Source: JAGOCV01 sp049445855
GTDB lineage: Bacteria > Pseudomonadota > Gammaproteobacteria > Burkholderiales > Burkholderiaceae_C
DNA: 64,000 nucleotides
Assembly: GCF_049445855.1 (NCBI RefSeq)
Contig: NZ_JBMSDV010000001.1
Span: 868,001 to 932,000 of the forward strand
Reading direction: 5' to 3'
Positions 1 to 8,852 of this stretch are shown here, piece after piece; within the stretch, counting starts at the first letter, position 1, and every line of letters starts with the position of its first letter. The notes under the pieces were generated by a model that saw only the letters and a list, made by a program, of their open reading frames with translations, was not told the origin of the DNA and did no database searches. The position numbers were made by a program, and so were the translations under genes.

Positions 1-422
1 TCCACACGCATGCCCACGATGCCCACCTGCAGTTGCGTGGCCTTGCGATGCTCGGCCAGCTGGTCGAGGAAGGCTCGCGTCGCGAAGATGTCGAACACGC
101 TGGGCTGCAGCGGCACGATCACCTTGTCGGCCAGGCGCATGACGTCGTTGAATCGCCAGCCGTGCAGGCCGCCGGGCGTGTCCAGCACGACGTGCGTGGT
201 GCCCTTGGGTGGCTTGACGATCAGGTCGGCATTGACCTCCCAGGTGGCGATGGGCCGCGCGGCCGACGGGCGCAGGCCCAGCCACAGGCGCGACGACTGC
301 TGCCGGTCGGCGTCGCCCAACATGACCGCATGGCCCTTGCTGGCGAAATAACCCGCGATGTTGGTGGCCAGCGTCGATTTCCCGACACCGCCTTTTGGAT
401 TCGCAACAACCACGACAGGCAT
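1..422 (-). CDS. ParA family ATPase, partial (C-terminus beyond window start)
   Basis: The N-terminal 140 or so residues of a ParA/MinD/Soj-type P-loop ATPase. The deviant Walker A motif KGGVGKST lies at residues 10-17, followed by the usual TNIAGYFASKG helix, a DADRQQSS segment and a Walker B-like VVLDTPGG. Stand-alone ParA-like ATPases drive positioning or partitioning of DNA or protein cargo on the nucleoid. Reading starts at the ATG at 420-422, and the gene runs off the left edge, so length and partner are unknown. It is the last visible gene of a minus-strand run (thiolase, permease, ATPase) with 28 bases to the permease stop. The family is clear; the cargo is not. Confidence 0.85.
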   Translation of the reverse strand, partial: MPVVVVANPKGGVGKSTLATNIAGYFASKGHAVMLGDADRQQSSRLWLGLRPSAARPIATWEVNADLIVKPPKGTTHVVLDTPGGLHGWRFNDVMRLADKVIVPLQPSVFDIFATRAFLDQLAEHRKATQLQVGIVGMRV

Positions 423-450
423 GAGCTTCTCCTCGCTTGGAAATGTGGCC

Positions 451-1221
451 CTATGTTAGCCGGGCTTGGAAGAATCCATCCCAGACCAGCTTGCAGCCGG
501 TCAGCAGCATGCCGGCATAAAGCATGCGGTAGAACCACAGCGGACTGATGCGCCGCGCCACTTTGACGCCGATCCAGACACCCAGCGGCGCCAGCGGCAG
601 CAGCGCGATGGACGTCGCCAGGTTGCGCATGTCCAGCAGGCCGAGCCAGCCATAGGGAATCCACTTGGACAGGTTGAGCACGAAAAAGAACACGGCCATC
701 GTCGCCGTGAAGCGCACGGGCGAGAGCTTCAGCGGGATCACGTAGGCGTTGATGGGCGGGCCGCCCGCATGCGACACGAAACTGGTGAAGCCCGCCGTGG
801 CCGCGAGCATGCCGCCCGCCCAGCGCGGCGGCGGCCTGCTGTCCGGACGCGGCGGGAACAGCAGGCGTTGCGCGAGAAACACCAGTGTGAAGATGCCCAC
901 CAGCCCGGCGACCAGATGCGAGTCCAGCAGCTTGAACATGACGGTGCCGATCACGGTGCCGACGAGTCCGCACGGGATGAGGAACCTCAGCAGTTCGCGG
1001 TCGAAGTCACGCCGATAGGCCGCCAGGCCGAGCAGGTCCATCACCAGCAGCACCGGCATGAGGATGGCAGCGGCCTGCGGCACGGAAACCGCCAGTGCCA
1101 TGATCGGCACGGCCAGCGATCCGAAGCCGGCGCCGAAGCCGCTCTTGCTGATGCCCAGCAGGATCACGGCGGGAATGGCTACCGCGTAGAAGTACCCATC
1201 CGTGATGAGTGGAAAGTCCAC
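451..1221 (-). CDS. TSUP family permease (TauE/SafE-like)
   Basis: A 256-residue, almost entirely hydrophobic protein with about eight predicted membrane segments. The N-terminal repeat carries the glycine-rich stretch GISKSGFGAGFGSLAVP and the second repeat carries HAGGPPINAYVIPL, the paired signature of the TauE/SafE (TSUP) family. These permeases move small sulfur- or carbon-containing anions such as sulfite, sulfoacetate or related organic acids across the inner membrane. Substrate cannot be deduced. It lies 10 bases downstream of the thiolase on the same strand, so co-transcription is likely; export or import of an aromatic-catabolism intermediate is possible but speculative. Confidence 0.88.
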   Translation of the reverse strand: MDFPLITDGYFYAVAIPAVILLGISKSGFGAGFGSLAVPIMALAVSVPQAAAILMPVLLVMDLLGLAAYRRDFDRELLRFLIPCGLVGTVIGTVMFKLLDSHLVAGLVGIFTLVFLAQRLLFPPRPDSRPPPRWAGGMLAATAGFTSFVSHAGGPPINAYVIPLKLSPVRFTATMAVFFFVLNLSKWIPYGWLGLLDMRNLATSIALLPLAPLGVWIGVKVARRISPLWFYRMLYAGMLLTGCKLVWDGFFQARLT

Positions 1222-1231
1222 GGACGGCGAC

Positions 1232-2434
1232 TCAGACGCGCTCGAGGATCACCGCGATGCCCTGCCCCACGCCGATGCACATGGTGCAAAGCGCGTAGCG
1301 GCCGCCCGTGCGGTGCAGCTGGTTCACCGCCGTCGTCGCCAGCCGCGCACCGCTGGCACCCAGCGGATGACCCAGTGCGATCGCGCCGCCGTTGGGGTTG
1401 ACGCGTGCGTCGTCGTCTTTCAGACCCAGCATGCGCAGCACCGCCAGGCCTTGCGCCGCAAAGGCTTCGTTGAGTTCGATCACGTCGATCTGCTCGAGCT
1501 TGATGCCGGTAAGCGCCAGCACCTTCTGCGTGGCCGGCGCCGGGCCGATGCCCATGATGCGAGGGGCCACACCTGCGGTGGCCATGCCGACGATGCGGGC
1601 CTTGGGCGTGAGGCCATTCTTGCCCGCGGTCTTCTCATCGGCCAGCAGCAATGCGCAAGCGCCGTCGTTCACCCCGCTGGCATTGCCGGCAGTCACCGTG
1701 CCATCGGGCTTCACGACGCCCTTGAGTTTGGCAAGCGCTTCCAGGCTGGTTTCGCGCGGGTGCTCGTCCACCGACACCGTGAGCGGGTCGCCCTTCTTCT
1801 GCGGCACGGCCACCGGGGTGATTTCTGCATCGAAGAAGCCGGCCTTCTGCGCGGTCACGGCCTTGAGCTGGCTGGCCAGTGCCATGCGGTCCTGCGCTTC
1901 GCGCTCGATGCCGTAGTCGGTGGCGACGTTTTCTGCCGTCTCGGGCATGGAATCCACGCCGTATTGCTGCTTCATCAGCTTGTTGACGAAGCGCCATCCG
2001 ATGGTGGTGTCGTACACCGCGTTGTTGCGGCTGAAAGCCGTCTCGGCTTTCGGCATGACGAAGGGTGCGCGGCTCATGCTTTCCACGCCGCCGGCGATCA
2101 AGAGACCGGCTTCACCGGCCTTGATGGCCCGGGCGGCGGTGCCCACGGCGTCCAGGCCCGAGCCGCACAGGCGGTTGATGGTGGCACCGGGCACTTCGAG
2201 GGGCAAACCCGCCAGCAGCGCGGCCATGCGCGCGACGTTGCGGTTGTCTTCCCCGGCCTGGTTGGCGCAGCCGATCAGCACGTCGGTCACGGCCGCCCAG
2301 TCCACACCGGTGTTGCGGGCCATGAGCGCTTTCAGCGGAATCGCCCCCAGATCGTCCGTGCGGACCGAAGACAGTGCGCCGCCGTAGCGGCCGAAGGGGG
2401 TGCGGATCGCGTCGCAGATGAATGCTTCAGGCAT
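1232..2434 (-). CDS. pcaF: Thiolase, 3-oxoadipyl-CoA thiolase type
   Basis: A 400-residue thiolase. The nucleophile lies in NRLCGSG (Cys90), the catalytic histidine in GHPLGASGAR (His356), and the second catalytic cysteine in TMCIGVGQG (Cys386), all in canonical places. The N-terminus DAIRTPFGRYGGALSSVRTDDLG matches the PcaF/PaaJ branch better than acetoacetyl-CoA thiolases. That enzyme cleaves 3-oxoadipyl-CoA to succinyl-CoA and acetyl-CoA, the last step of the beta-ketoadipate and phenylacetate routes. No other pca or paa genes are adjacent, so a more general acyl-CoA thiolase remains possible. The stop lies 10 bases before the TauE/SafE start. Confidence 0.82.
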   Translation of the reverse strand: MPEAFICDAIRTPFGRYGGALSSVRTDDLGAIPLKALMARNTGVDWAAVTDVLIGCANQAGEDNRNVARMAALLAGLPLEVPGATINRLCGSGLDAVGTAARAIKAGEAGLLIAGGVESMSRAPFVMPKAETAFSRNNAVYDTTIGWRFVNKLMKQQYGVDSMPETAENVATDYGIEREAQDRMALASQLKAVTAQKAGFFDAEITPVAVPQKKGDPLTVSVDEHPRETSLEALAKLKGVVKPDGTVTAGNASGVNDGACALLLADEKTAGKNGLTPKARIVGMATAGVAPRIMGIGPAPATQKVLALTGIKLEQIDVIELNEAFAAQGLAVLRMLGLKDDDARVNPNGGAIALGHPLGASGARLATTAVNQLHRTGGRYALCTMCIGVGQGIAVILERV

Positions 2435-2544
2435 GAAAGAAAGCTCCTCAGAGCCGCTTACTGTAGCGGTTCATGCGATGAGGAGCTGTCGCCGCCGGGA
2501 TGGGCCGGCGGCCGGTCAGGCCGGCGCGAGTCCGGCGTAACGCG

Positions 2545-2766
2545 TCAGGTCTTGCGGAAACCCAGTACCAGCACGACTGCGCCGATGGCGACCGCGCCGA
2601 TGCTCAGCCACTGGGGAATGTTGACGCTTTCCTTGTCCTTCACCGTGAGCTCGATCGGGCCGAGCTTGGCTTCGGTGCGGTCCTTGGTGAAGCTGAAGCC
2701 GCCCGTGAAAAAGCCGGCCAGGCCCAGGACGATGAGAACGATGCCCGTGATGCGTGCTGCTGTCAT
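2545..2766 (-). CDS. Small two-helix membrane protein, hypothetical
   Basis: A 73-residue protein from the ATG at 2764-2766, chosen because a strong ribosome-binding site (GGAAGGAG) precedes it at the right distance. Residues 6-26 and about 53-69 are hydrophobic segments, separated by a short charged region (KDRTEAKLGPIELTVKDKES) expected to face the periplasm or cytoplasm. It resembles the small DUF3185-like inner-membrane proteins common in proteobacteria, but I cannot assign a function. It stands alone between the thiolase operon and the divergent DUF1841 gene. A much longer in-frame reading upstream lacks any start signal and is not credible. Confidence 0.7.
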   Translation of the reverse strand: MTAARITGIVLIVLGLAGFFTGGFSFTKDRTEAKLGPIELTVKDKESVNIPQWLSIGAVAIGAVVLVLGFRKT

Positions 2767-2958
2767 GATTTTTTTCTCCTTCCGGGATGCGAACTGGGGT
2801 TGAACGCGGGGCTCGCCTCCCGGCACTGCGGCCCTTGGGTCGCAATGTAGGACCGCCCAGGGACGTGCTCCGTAGGACGCCGCCGCACGGTCGTGTCGCC
2901 TTTGCGCGCTTTCACCCGCAGCACACAGGGGCGCTGCCTGCGTGCTACTCTCCCTGCG

Positions 2959-3393
2959 ATGTTCAACCCCTCGCAAGACGACGTGCGCCGCTTCTTCTGT
3001 GGCGTGCACGCCAAGAACCAGGGCAACCAGCCCATGGAGGCGATCGAAACGCTGGCGGGCCAGTGGATCGCCGAGCACCCCGAGTACCACGCCGACCTGT
3101 CGGACGCTGACGCGGCCGTGAAGCGCGTGTACACCGGCGGGGACGATGCACAGAACCCGTTCCTTCATCTGTCGATGCACCTGTCGATCAGCGAACAGTG
3201 TTCCATCGACCAGCCGCGCGGCATCCGCCAGGCCGTCGAGCTGCTGGCCGCGCGGCGCGATTCGCTGCACGACGCCCACCACGAAGCGATGGAGTGCCTG
3301 GGCCGGATGCTGTGGGAAGCGCAACGCGCCGGCCGGCCGCCCGACGGAGCCGCCTACATCGAATGCGTGCAGCGGCGCGCCACACGCGACTGA
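2959..3393 (+). CDS. DUF1841 family protein
   Basis: A soluble 144-residue protein. The start MFNPSQDDVRRFF is the usual beginning of DUF1841 members, and the body carries the typical central stretch NPFLHLSMHLSISEQ and a C-terminal helix with RMLWEAQR. The family is widespread in Betaproteobacteria and has no known function; the histidine-rich centre could bind a metal, but that is only a guess. The start has no clear ribosome-binding site; a TACTCT hexamer ends seven bases upstream of the ATG. A perfect hairpin terminator follows eight bases after the stop. Confidence 0.82.
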   Translation: MFNPSQDDVRRFFCGVHAKNQGNQPMEAIETLAGQWIAEHPEYHADLSDADAAVKRVYTGGDDAQNPFLHLSMHLSISEQCSIDQPRGIRQAVELLAARRDSLHDAHHEAMECLGRMLWEAQRAGRPPDGAAYIECVQRRATRD

Positions 3394-3401
3394 CGCCACC
3401 C

Positions 3402-3433
3402 ATGAAAAAGCCGCCCGCAGGCGGCTTTTTCAT
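3402..3433. terminator. Bidirectional intrinsic terminator
   Basis: A perfect 14-bp stem (3402-3415 with 3420-3433) closed by the loop CGCA. The stem is GC-rich at its tip and ends in five A residues on the left and five T residues on the right, so it can terminate transcripts from both sides. It separates the convergent DUF1841 gene and cytochrome c gene. Confidence 0.9.
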
Positions 3434-3448
3434 TGAAGCGCAGCTCTA

Positions 3449-4132
3449 TCAGCGGCGGAATTCGCTTTGCGGAACGACCTTCAGGTCGCCGTCGAGCGAG
3501 CTGATGTAGTTGGCCATGGCCTTGAGCTCCGCATTGGAGAACTGCTTGGCGACGCCTGCCATCACGCCGTTGGTGCGGCCGACCTTGGCGTTGTTTTCCT
3601 GCTTGTACGACTTGAGTGCGACGAACAGGTAGTCCGCATGCTGGCCCGCGATGTGCGGGTAGGCCGGGTCGATCGGCTTGGCGAAATTCGTGCCGTGGCA
3701 GGACACGCAGGCGCCCTTCTTGAGCAGGGCATCGACCTGGGCACTGGGCTTGCGGGCAGGTTCGGCGGGAACTTCAGGCGCGTTGGCGGCCTTGCCGTGC
3801 TGCGCGTAATAGGCCGAGACGTCGGCGATGTCCTGGTCGTTCAGCGAGTCGGCGATGCCGCGCATGGTGGGATGCTTGCGTTCGCCGGCCTTGTACGCAT
3901 TGAGCGCGGCGGCGATGTACTTGGCGGACTGGCCCGAGATCTTGGGCACCTTGTGAACCTCAGGGAAGCTCGACTGGTAGCCGACGATGCCGTGGCAACC
4001 GATGCACATGGCCACCTTCTTCTGGCCGTTCTCGACATTGCCCGTCACTTCCTGTGCGAAGGCGGCGGTCGTGTGAAAAGCCGTCACGGAAGCGACAGCC
4101 AATCCAATCATCGTGGTCAACAACTTGTTCAT
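3449..4132 (-). CDS. Dihaem cytochrome c, c4-like
   Basis: A 227-residue periplasmic cytochrome with an N-terminal signal peptide ending near AFA (residues 24-26). It has two CxxCH haem sites, C43-C46-H47 (CIGCH) and C142-C145-H146 (CVSCH), and probable methionine axial ligands M90 (HPTMRG) and M191 (GVMAG). The duplicated class I fold matches cytochrome c4-type electron carriers that feed terminal oxidases from the bc1 complex. No oxidase subunits adjoin, so it is a stand-alone carrier. A TATAAT hexamer lies about 45 bases upstream of the start on the coding strand. Confidence 0.9.
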   Translation of the reverse strand: MNKLLTTMIGLAVASVTAFHTTAAFAQEVTGNVENGQKKVAMCIGCHGIVGYQSSFPEVHKVPKISGQSAKYIAAALNAYKAGERKHPTMRGIADSLNDQDIADVSAYYAQHGKAANAPEVPAEPARKPSAQVDALLKKGACVSCHGTNFAKPIDPAYPHIAGQHADYLFVALKSYKQENNAKVGRTNGVMAGVAKQFSNAELKAMANYISSLDGDLKVVPQSEFRR

Positions 4133-4178
4133 TTTGCGCGCACAATCTGTAAAAGTTCAGACTTGTAATCAACCTTCG

Positions 4179-4184
4179 ATTATA
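4179..4184 (-). promoter_or_regulatory. Probable -10 element for cytochrome c gene
   Basis: The minus strand reads TATAAT here, a perfect -10 hexamer, giving an untranslated leader of about 40 bases before the cytochrome c start at 4132. No good -35 hexamer is visible at 16-18 bases, so activator dependence is possible. Confidence 0.4.
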
Positions 4185-4219
4185 TCTGTGCACCTCCAGC
4201 GCACGGACCCCGATCTTCC

Positions 4220-5074
4220 ATGAAATTCCAAGGTTCCCAGAATTACGTCGCCACCCAGGATCTGATGCTGGCGGTCAACGCCGCCATGACGCTCAAGCGT
4301 CCACTGCTGGTCAAGGGAGAGCCGGGCACCGGCAAGACGATGCTGGCCGAAGAGGTGGCGCAGGCCCTGGACATGCCGTTGCTCCAATGGCACATCAAGT
4401 CCACCACCAAGGCCCAGCAGGGCCTGTATGAGTACGACGCGGTGAGCCGGCTGCGCGACTCACAGCTGTCGGACATCGACGGCGGCGAGCGCGTCAAGGA
4501 CATCCACAACTACATCGTCAAGGGCGTGCTCTGGCAGGCGTTCACCGCCGACAAGCCCGTCGCCCTGCTGATCGACGAGATCGACAAGGCCGACATCGAA
4601 TTCCCCAACGACCTGCTGCGCGAACTCGACCGCATGGAGTTCTATTGCTACGAAACGCGCGAGCTCATCCGCGCGAAGAACCGCCCGCTGGTCTTCATCA
4701 CGTCGAACAATGAAAAGGAACTGCCCGACGCCTTCCTGCGCCGCTGCTTCTTCCACTACATCAAGTTCCCCGATGCCGAGACGATGAAGCAGATCGTGGA
4801 CGTGCACTTCCCCGGCCTCAAGGGCGAACTGCTTTCGGCCGCGATGAAAACCTTCTACGACGTGCGCAACCTGCCGGGCCTCAAGAAGAAGCCGTCCACC
4901 TCGGAACTGCTGGACTGGCTGAAGCTGCTCGTCGCCGAGGACATCCCCGCTGCCGCCCTGCACTCGAAGGACGACAAGGTCGCCGTGCCGCCGCTGGTGG
5001 GCGCGCTGCTCAAGAACGAGCAGGACGTGACGCTGTTCGAGAAGCTGGTGTTCATGCAGCGCAACAATCGCTGA
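4220..5074 (+). CDS. MoxR-type AAA+ ATPase (CoxD-like)
   Basis: A 284-residue AAA+ ATPase of the MoxR group. Walker A is GEPGTGKT (33-40), Walker B is LLIDEID (Asp119-Glu120), and a sensor-type stretch is FITSNNEKELPDAFLRRC. MoxR ATPases pair with von Willebrand A proteins to remodel or mature target enzymes, for example in CO dehydrogenase (CoxD/CoxE) and methanol dehydrogenase systems. The VWA partner lies two genes downstream at 5736, with an acetyltransferase between them and gaps of only 31 and 21 bases, so the three are probably one operon. No molybdenum hydroxylase genes are present, so the client is unknown. Confidence 0.9.
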   Translation: MKFQGSQNYVATQDLMLAVNAAMTLKRPLLVKGEPGTGKTMLAEEVAQALDMPLLQWHIKSTTKAQQGLYEYDAVSRLRDSQLSDIDGGERVKDIHNYIVKGVLWQAFTADKPVALLIDEIDKADIEFPNDLLRELDRMEFYCYETRELIRAKNRPLVFITSNNEKELPDAFLRRCFFHYIKFPDAETMKQIVDVHFPGLKGELLSAAMKTFYDVRNLPGLKKKPSTSELLDWLKLLVAEDIPAAALHSKDDKVAVPPLVGALLKNEQDVTLFEKLVFMQRNNR

Positions 5075-5105
5075 GACAACAATCGCCCAGAACAGGAGGA
5101 CTGAC

Positions 5106-5714
5106 ATGGCCTTCATCGAACCCGTCACCCTGACCGGCCGCCACTGGGCGGTGCTCGAGCCCCTGCAGCTGGAGCACAGTGAGGAACTCATCGACGCAGC
5201 GCGCGACGGCGAGCTCTGGAACCTCTGGTACACCAGCGTCGCCGGCCCGGACGCACTGCTCACCTACGTGAAGGACGCCCTGCGGATGCAGCAGGAACAG
5301 GGCGCGCTGCCTTTCGTCGTGCGCCGCAAATCGGACAATCGCGTCGTCGGCAGCACGCGTTACTTCAACGTGGACGCGAAGAACCGGCGTCTGGAGATCG
5401 GGCACACCTGGTACAGCAAGAGCGTGCAGCGGACCGGCGTCAACACCGAAGCCAAGCTGAACCTGCTCAAGCACGCGTTCGAGACGCTGGACTGTATCGC
5501 CGTGGAGTTCCGCACGCACTGGTTCAACTTCGACAGCCGCGCGGCCATCGCGCGCCTGGGCGCCAAGCAGGACGGGGTACTGCGCAACCACCAGCTCATG
5601 CCCAACGGCACGCTGCGCGACACGGTCGTGTTCAGCATCATCCAGAGCGAGTGGCCCGCCGTGAAGGCGCACTTGCGCTGGACGCTGAACAAGCCAGGGC
5701 GCGAAACGCCCTGA
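5106..5714 (+). CDS. GNAT family N-acetyltransferase (RimJ/RimL-like)
   Basis: A 202-residue GNAT fold protein. It begins with the RimL-type TLTGRHWAVLEPLQLEH, has the acceptor-side DGELWNLWYTS, a central strand RRLEIGHTWYSKSVQRTGVNTEAK equivalent to motif A (a variant acetyl-CoA loop), and HWFNFDSRAAIARLGAKQDG, the usual motif B helix. An ideal AGGAGG ribosome-binding site at 5094-5099 fixes the start. Such enzymes acetylate protein N-termini or small amines. Placement between a MoxR ATPase and its VWA partner is unusual and suggests it could modify one of them or share a client, which is an inference. Confidence 0.85.
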   Translation: MAFIEPVTLTGRHWAVLEPLQLEHSEELIDAARDGELWNLWYTSVAGPDALLTYVKDALRMQQEQGALPFVVRRKSDNRVVGSTRYFNVDAKNRRLEIGHTWYSKSVQRTGVNTEAKLNLLKHAFETLDCIAVEFRTHWFNFDSRAAIARLGAKQDGVLRNHQLMPNGTLRDTVVFSIIQSEWPAVKAHLRWTLNKPGRETP

Positions 5715-5735
5715 CCGGGCGCCGGAAGAATCCGC

Positions 5736-6929
5736 ATGCTGATCGACTTCTTCTACACGCTGCGCTCGGCCAAACTGCCGGTGTCGGTGAAGGAATACCT
5801 GACGCTTCTCGAAGCGCTGAAGGAAGGCGTGGTCGGCCCGATGTCGGAAGAAGGCGGCTACAGGATCGACGACTTCTACTACCTCAGCCGCACCGCGCTG
5901 GTGAAGGACGAGAAGCACTACGACAAGTTCGACCGCGCCTTCGCTGCCTACTTCAAGGGCGTGGAAATGGTGGCCGACTTCACCAAGGACATCCCGCTCG
6001 AATGGCTGCGCAAGAACCTCGAGCTGGAACTCAGCCCCGAGGAAAAGGCCGCCATCGAGAAGATGGGCTGGGACGAGCTCATGGAGACGCTCAAGAAGCG
6101 TTTCGAGGAACAGAAGGAACGCCACGAAGGCGGCAACAAGTGGATCGGCACAGGCGGCACCAGCCCGTTCGGCGCCAACGGCTTCAACCCGCAGGGCATC
6201 CGCATCGGGCAGGAGAAGAGCCGCAACAAGAGCGCGGTGAAGGTCTGGGACCAGCGCGCCTACAAGGACTACGACGACAGCCAGGAACTGGGCACGCGCA
6301 ACATCAAGGTCGCGCTGCGCCGCCTACGCAAGTTCGCGCGGGAAGGGCTGGAAGAAGAACTGGACCTGCCCGACACCATCCGGTCCACTGCCGCCAATGC
6401 AGGCTGGCTGGACATCAAGATGGTGCCCGAGCGGCACAACAACGTGAAGGTGCTGCTGCTCATGGACGTGGGCGGCACGATGGACGAGCACATCCAGCGC
6501 GTGGAAGAACTGTTCTCTGCCACCAAGAGCGAGTTCAAGCACCTCGAGTTCTACTACTTCCACAACTGCGTCTACGACTTCATGTGGAAGAACAACCGCC
6601 GCCGCTTCTCGGAGAAGTTCCCGACGCTGGACATCATCCGCAAGTACAACAAGGACTACAAGCTGATCTTCGTCGGCGACGCGACGATGAGCCCGTATGA
6701 AATCCTGCAGCCCGGCGGCAGCGTCGAATACAACAACGAGGAAGCCGGCGCCGAGTGGCTGCAGCGGCTCACCAATGCCTTCCCCAAGTTCGCGTGGATC
6801 AATCCCGAACCGCAAGGTGTCTGGCAATACCGCCAGAGCATCTCGGTCATCCAGCAACTGATGAACCAGCGCATGTATCCCCTGACGATCCGGGGGCTGG
6901 AAGAGGCCATGCGGCTTCTCTCCAAGTAA
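5736..6929 (+). CDS. CoxE-like VWA domain protein
   Basis: A 397-residue soluble protein of the CoxE/VWA class. The N-terminal half (about 1-130) is the helical region typical of CoxE (LIDFFYTLRSAKLPVSVKEYL). The C-terminal von Willebrand A domain begins near residue 238; its metal site reads MDVGGTMDEH from Asp244, so the canonical DxSxS serines are partly replaced (DVGGT), as I recall for many CoxE proteins. It is the expected partner of the MoxR ATPase at 4220. The charged middle (about 135-200, with KWIGTGGTSPFGANGFNP) is probably a flexible linker. It ends nine bases before tamA, so some read-through to tamA-tamB is likely. Confidence 0.88.
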   Translation: MLIDFFYTLRSAKLPVSVKEYLTLLEALKEGVVGPMSEEGGYRIDDFYYLSRTALVKDEKHYDKFDRAFAAYFKGVEMVADFTKDIPLEWLRKNLELELSPEEKAAIEKMGWDELMETLKKRFEEQKERHEGGNKWIGTGGTSPFGANGFNPQGIRIGQEKSRNKSAVKVWDQRAYKDYDDSQELGTRNIKVALRRLRKFAREGLEEELDLPDTIRSTAANAGWLDIKMVPERHNNVKVLLLMDVGGTMDEHIQRVEELFSATKSEFKHLEFYYFHNCVYDFMWKNNRRRFSEKFPTLDIIRKYNKDYKLIFVGDATMSPYEILQPGGSVEYNNEEAGAEWLQRLTNAFPKFAWINPEPQGVWQYRQSISVIQQLMNQRMYPLTIRGLEEAMRLLSK

Positions 6930-6938
6930 GATGCCTGC

Positions 6939-8852
6939 GTGAATTTCCCCCGTGCCGCACAAGCACGCGCCGTCGCCTGTGCGGCTCTTGTTTCAGGCAC
7001 CTTCCCTTTCTGCTGGCCTCAAGCGGTGTGGGCGCAGGACAGCGCCGCGCCGCCCGCACGCGTGACACCTTCCGTCACGCCGCAGGGTGCTGTCGGAACG
7101 AAGGACGCCGTGGTCGAAGCCGCAGCGTTCGACATCGAGGTCCGCGCGCCAGACGACGTGCGCGAAATGCTCGAAAAGCACATGGAGTTACAGCGCTATC
7201 GTGCTGTTACCGACATCGACGAAGCCGAACTCGCGCGCCTGGTCACGCTGGCGACGCGCGACGTCCGCAACCTCCTGGGCACGCTCGGCTACTTCAACCC
7301 GCAGGTCGACATCCATCGCGAACAGCGGCCCGCACGCCCCGCAGTCATCGTGGACGTTCAGCCGGGTACTGCAACGGTGGTGCGCGCCGTCGAATTGCGC
7401 TTCTCCGGCGCGATTGCCACGGAGACCGGCCGCGAAGAAGCGCCTGCAATCGCGCAGCGTGAGGACATCCGCCGCCTGTGGACGCTGCCGCAAGGCCGCC
7501 GGTTCACACAGGACGGCTGGGACAACGCGAAGGCTTCCGCGCTGCGACAGCTCACCGTCAAGCGCTACCCGTCCGGCCGCATCTCCTCGAGCCTGGCGGA
7601 CATCGACGCCGACACCGGCAGCGCGCGGCTGGATGTGACGATGGAGTCCGGCCCGCTGTTCCGGCTGGGCGAGACGAAGGTCAGCGGCATGGAGCGTTAC
7701 GACCCGCTCATCGTGCCGCGTCTGGCGCGCATCGAGCCAGGCGAGATCTACGACCAGGCGCGCCTGAACGATGCGCAGCAGCGACTGACGAGCAGCGGCT
7801 ATTTCGACTCCGCGTACATCTTCATCGACCCCGATGCAGACCCGAATGCAGCGCCGGTGCAGGTGCAGGTGCGCGAAGCACCCATGAAGAGGGTCGTCCT
7901 CGGCGTCGGCATCACCACCGACAGCGGGCCGCGCGCGTCCATCCAGCACACGCACAACCGCGTGCCCGGCATCGGGTGGCGCGTCACCAACACGCTGCAG
8001 GCCGAGCGCAAGTCGCCGCACGCGCAGACCGACTGGCTTGCGCCGCCCGGCGCGGACGGCTGGCGCTGGGGCGCACTTGGCCGTGCCGAACGCCTCGATG
8101 ACGACCAACTGCTCACTTATGCACAGCGCCTGCGCTTCGGCCAGAGCAAGAACGAAGACGCGATCGACCGCAACATCTACCTGCAGTACGACCGCGCCAA
8201 CGTGCTGCCCTCGCCTTCGGCACGCGCCGTGGTGGACGATTCGGACCTGGGCGATGGCTCGGCGATCACCGCCAACTATGTGTGGACCGGCCGGTACTTC
8301 GACAGCCTGCCCTTCCCGTCGCGCGGCTATGGCCTGGGCCTCGAACTTGGCGTCGGCACCACGCTAGGCAACGAGAACAAACCCTTCACACGCGTGCTCG
8401 GCAGCTGGCTCAGCGTGCTGCCGATGGGCGAGCGACGCGGCCGCCTGGCCATGCGCGCGCAGGCCGGCGCCGTGATCGCAGCAGACAGCGCACGGCTGCC
8501 GGGAACGCAGTTGTTCCGCACCGGCGGTGACAGCACGGTCCGCGGTTATTCGTACCGATCCATAGGCATCGAGGTGCCAGGCGGCATCGTGCGGCCGGGC
8601 CGCTACATGGCGGTAGGCAGTGTCGAATGGCAGCGGCCGATCTACAGCGACGGCCTGCCGACCGATTGGGAACACACAGTATTCATGGACGCCGGTGCCG
8701 TGGCCGATTCGGTGGGCTCGCTGCGGCCGAAAGTCGGCATCGGCACCGGGGCACGCTGGCGCAGTCCGGTGGGGCCGCTTCAAGTCGACGTGGCTTACGG
8801 CGTCGAGACGAAGAAGCTGCGCTTGCACATGAGCGTGGGGTTCGTTTTCTGA
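6939..8852 (+). CDS. tamA: Outer membrane translocation and assembly module protein TamA
   Basis: A 637-residue Omp85 family protein with a GTG start. A signal peptide runs to about residue 33 (cleavage near VWAQ). POTRA-type repeats fill about 60-330 (for example the FDIEVRAPDDVREMLEKH and FRLGETKVSGMERYDPL segments), followed by a 16-strand barrel domain. The barrel includes the conserved GGDSTVRGYSYRSIG segment (the RGY motif of loop 6) and a C-terminal strand ending in Phe. TamA works with TamB in outer-membrane protein insertion and lipid traffic. tamB follows with a one-base TGATG overlap, so translation is coupled. Confidence 0.92.
   Translation: MNFPRAAQARAVACAALVSGTFPFCWPQAVWAQDSAAPPARVTPSVTPQGAVGTKDAVVEAAAFDIEVRAPDDVREMLEKHMELQRYRAVTDIDEAELARLVTLATRDVRNLLGTLGYFNPQVDIHREQRPARPAVIVDVQPGTATVVRAVELRFSGAIATETGREEAPAIAQREDIRRLWTLPQGRRFTQDGWDNAKASALRQLTVKRYPSGRISSSLADIDADTGSARLDVTMESGPLFRLGETKVSGMERYDPLIVPRLARIEPGEIYDQARLNDAQQRLTSSGYFDSAYIFIDPDADPNAAPVQVQVREAPMKRVVLGVGITTDSGPRASIQHTHNRVPGIGWRVTNTLQAERKSPHAQTDWLAPPGADGWRWGALGRAERLDDDQLLTYAQRLRFGQSKNEDAIDRNIYLQYDRANVLPSPSARAVVDDSDLGDGSAITANYVWTGRYFDSLPFPSRGYGLGLELGVGTTLGNENKPFTRVLGSWLSVLPMGERRGRLAMRAQAGAVIAADSARLPGTQLFRTGGDSTVRGYSYRSIGIEVPGGIVRPGRYMAVGSVEWQRPIYSDGLPTDWEHTVFMDAGAVADSVGSLRPKVGIGTGARWRSPVGPLQVDVAYGVETKKLRLHMSVGFVF

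Noticed and set aside
1202..2803. A 533-codon plus-strand frame
   Set aside because: Antisense to the thiolase, which has all catalytic residues.
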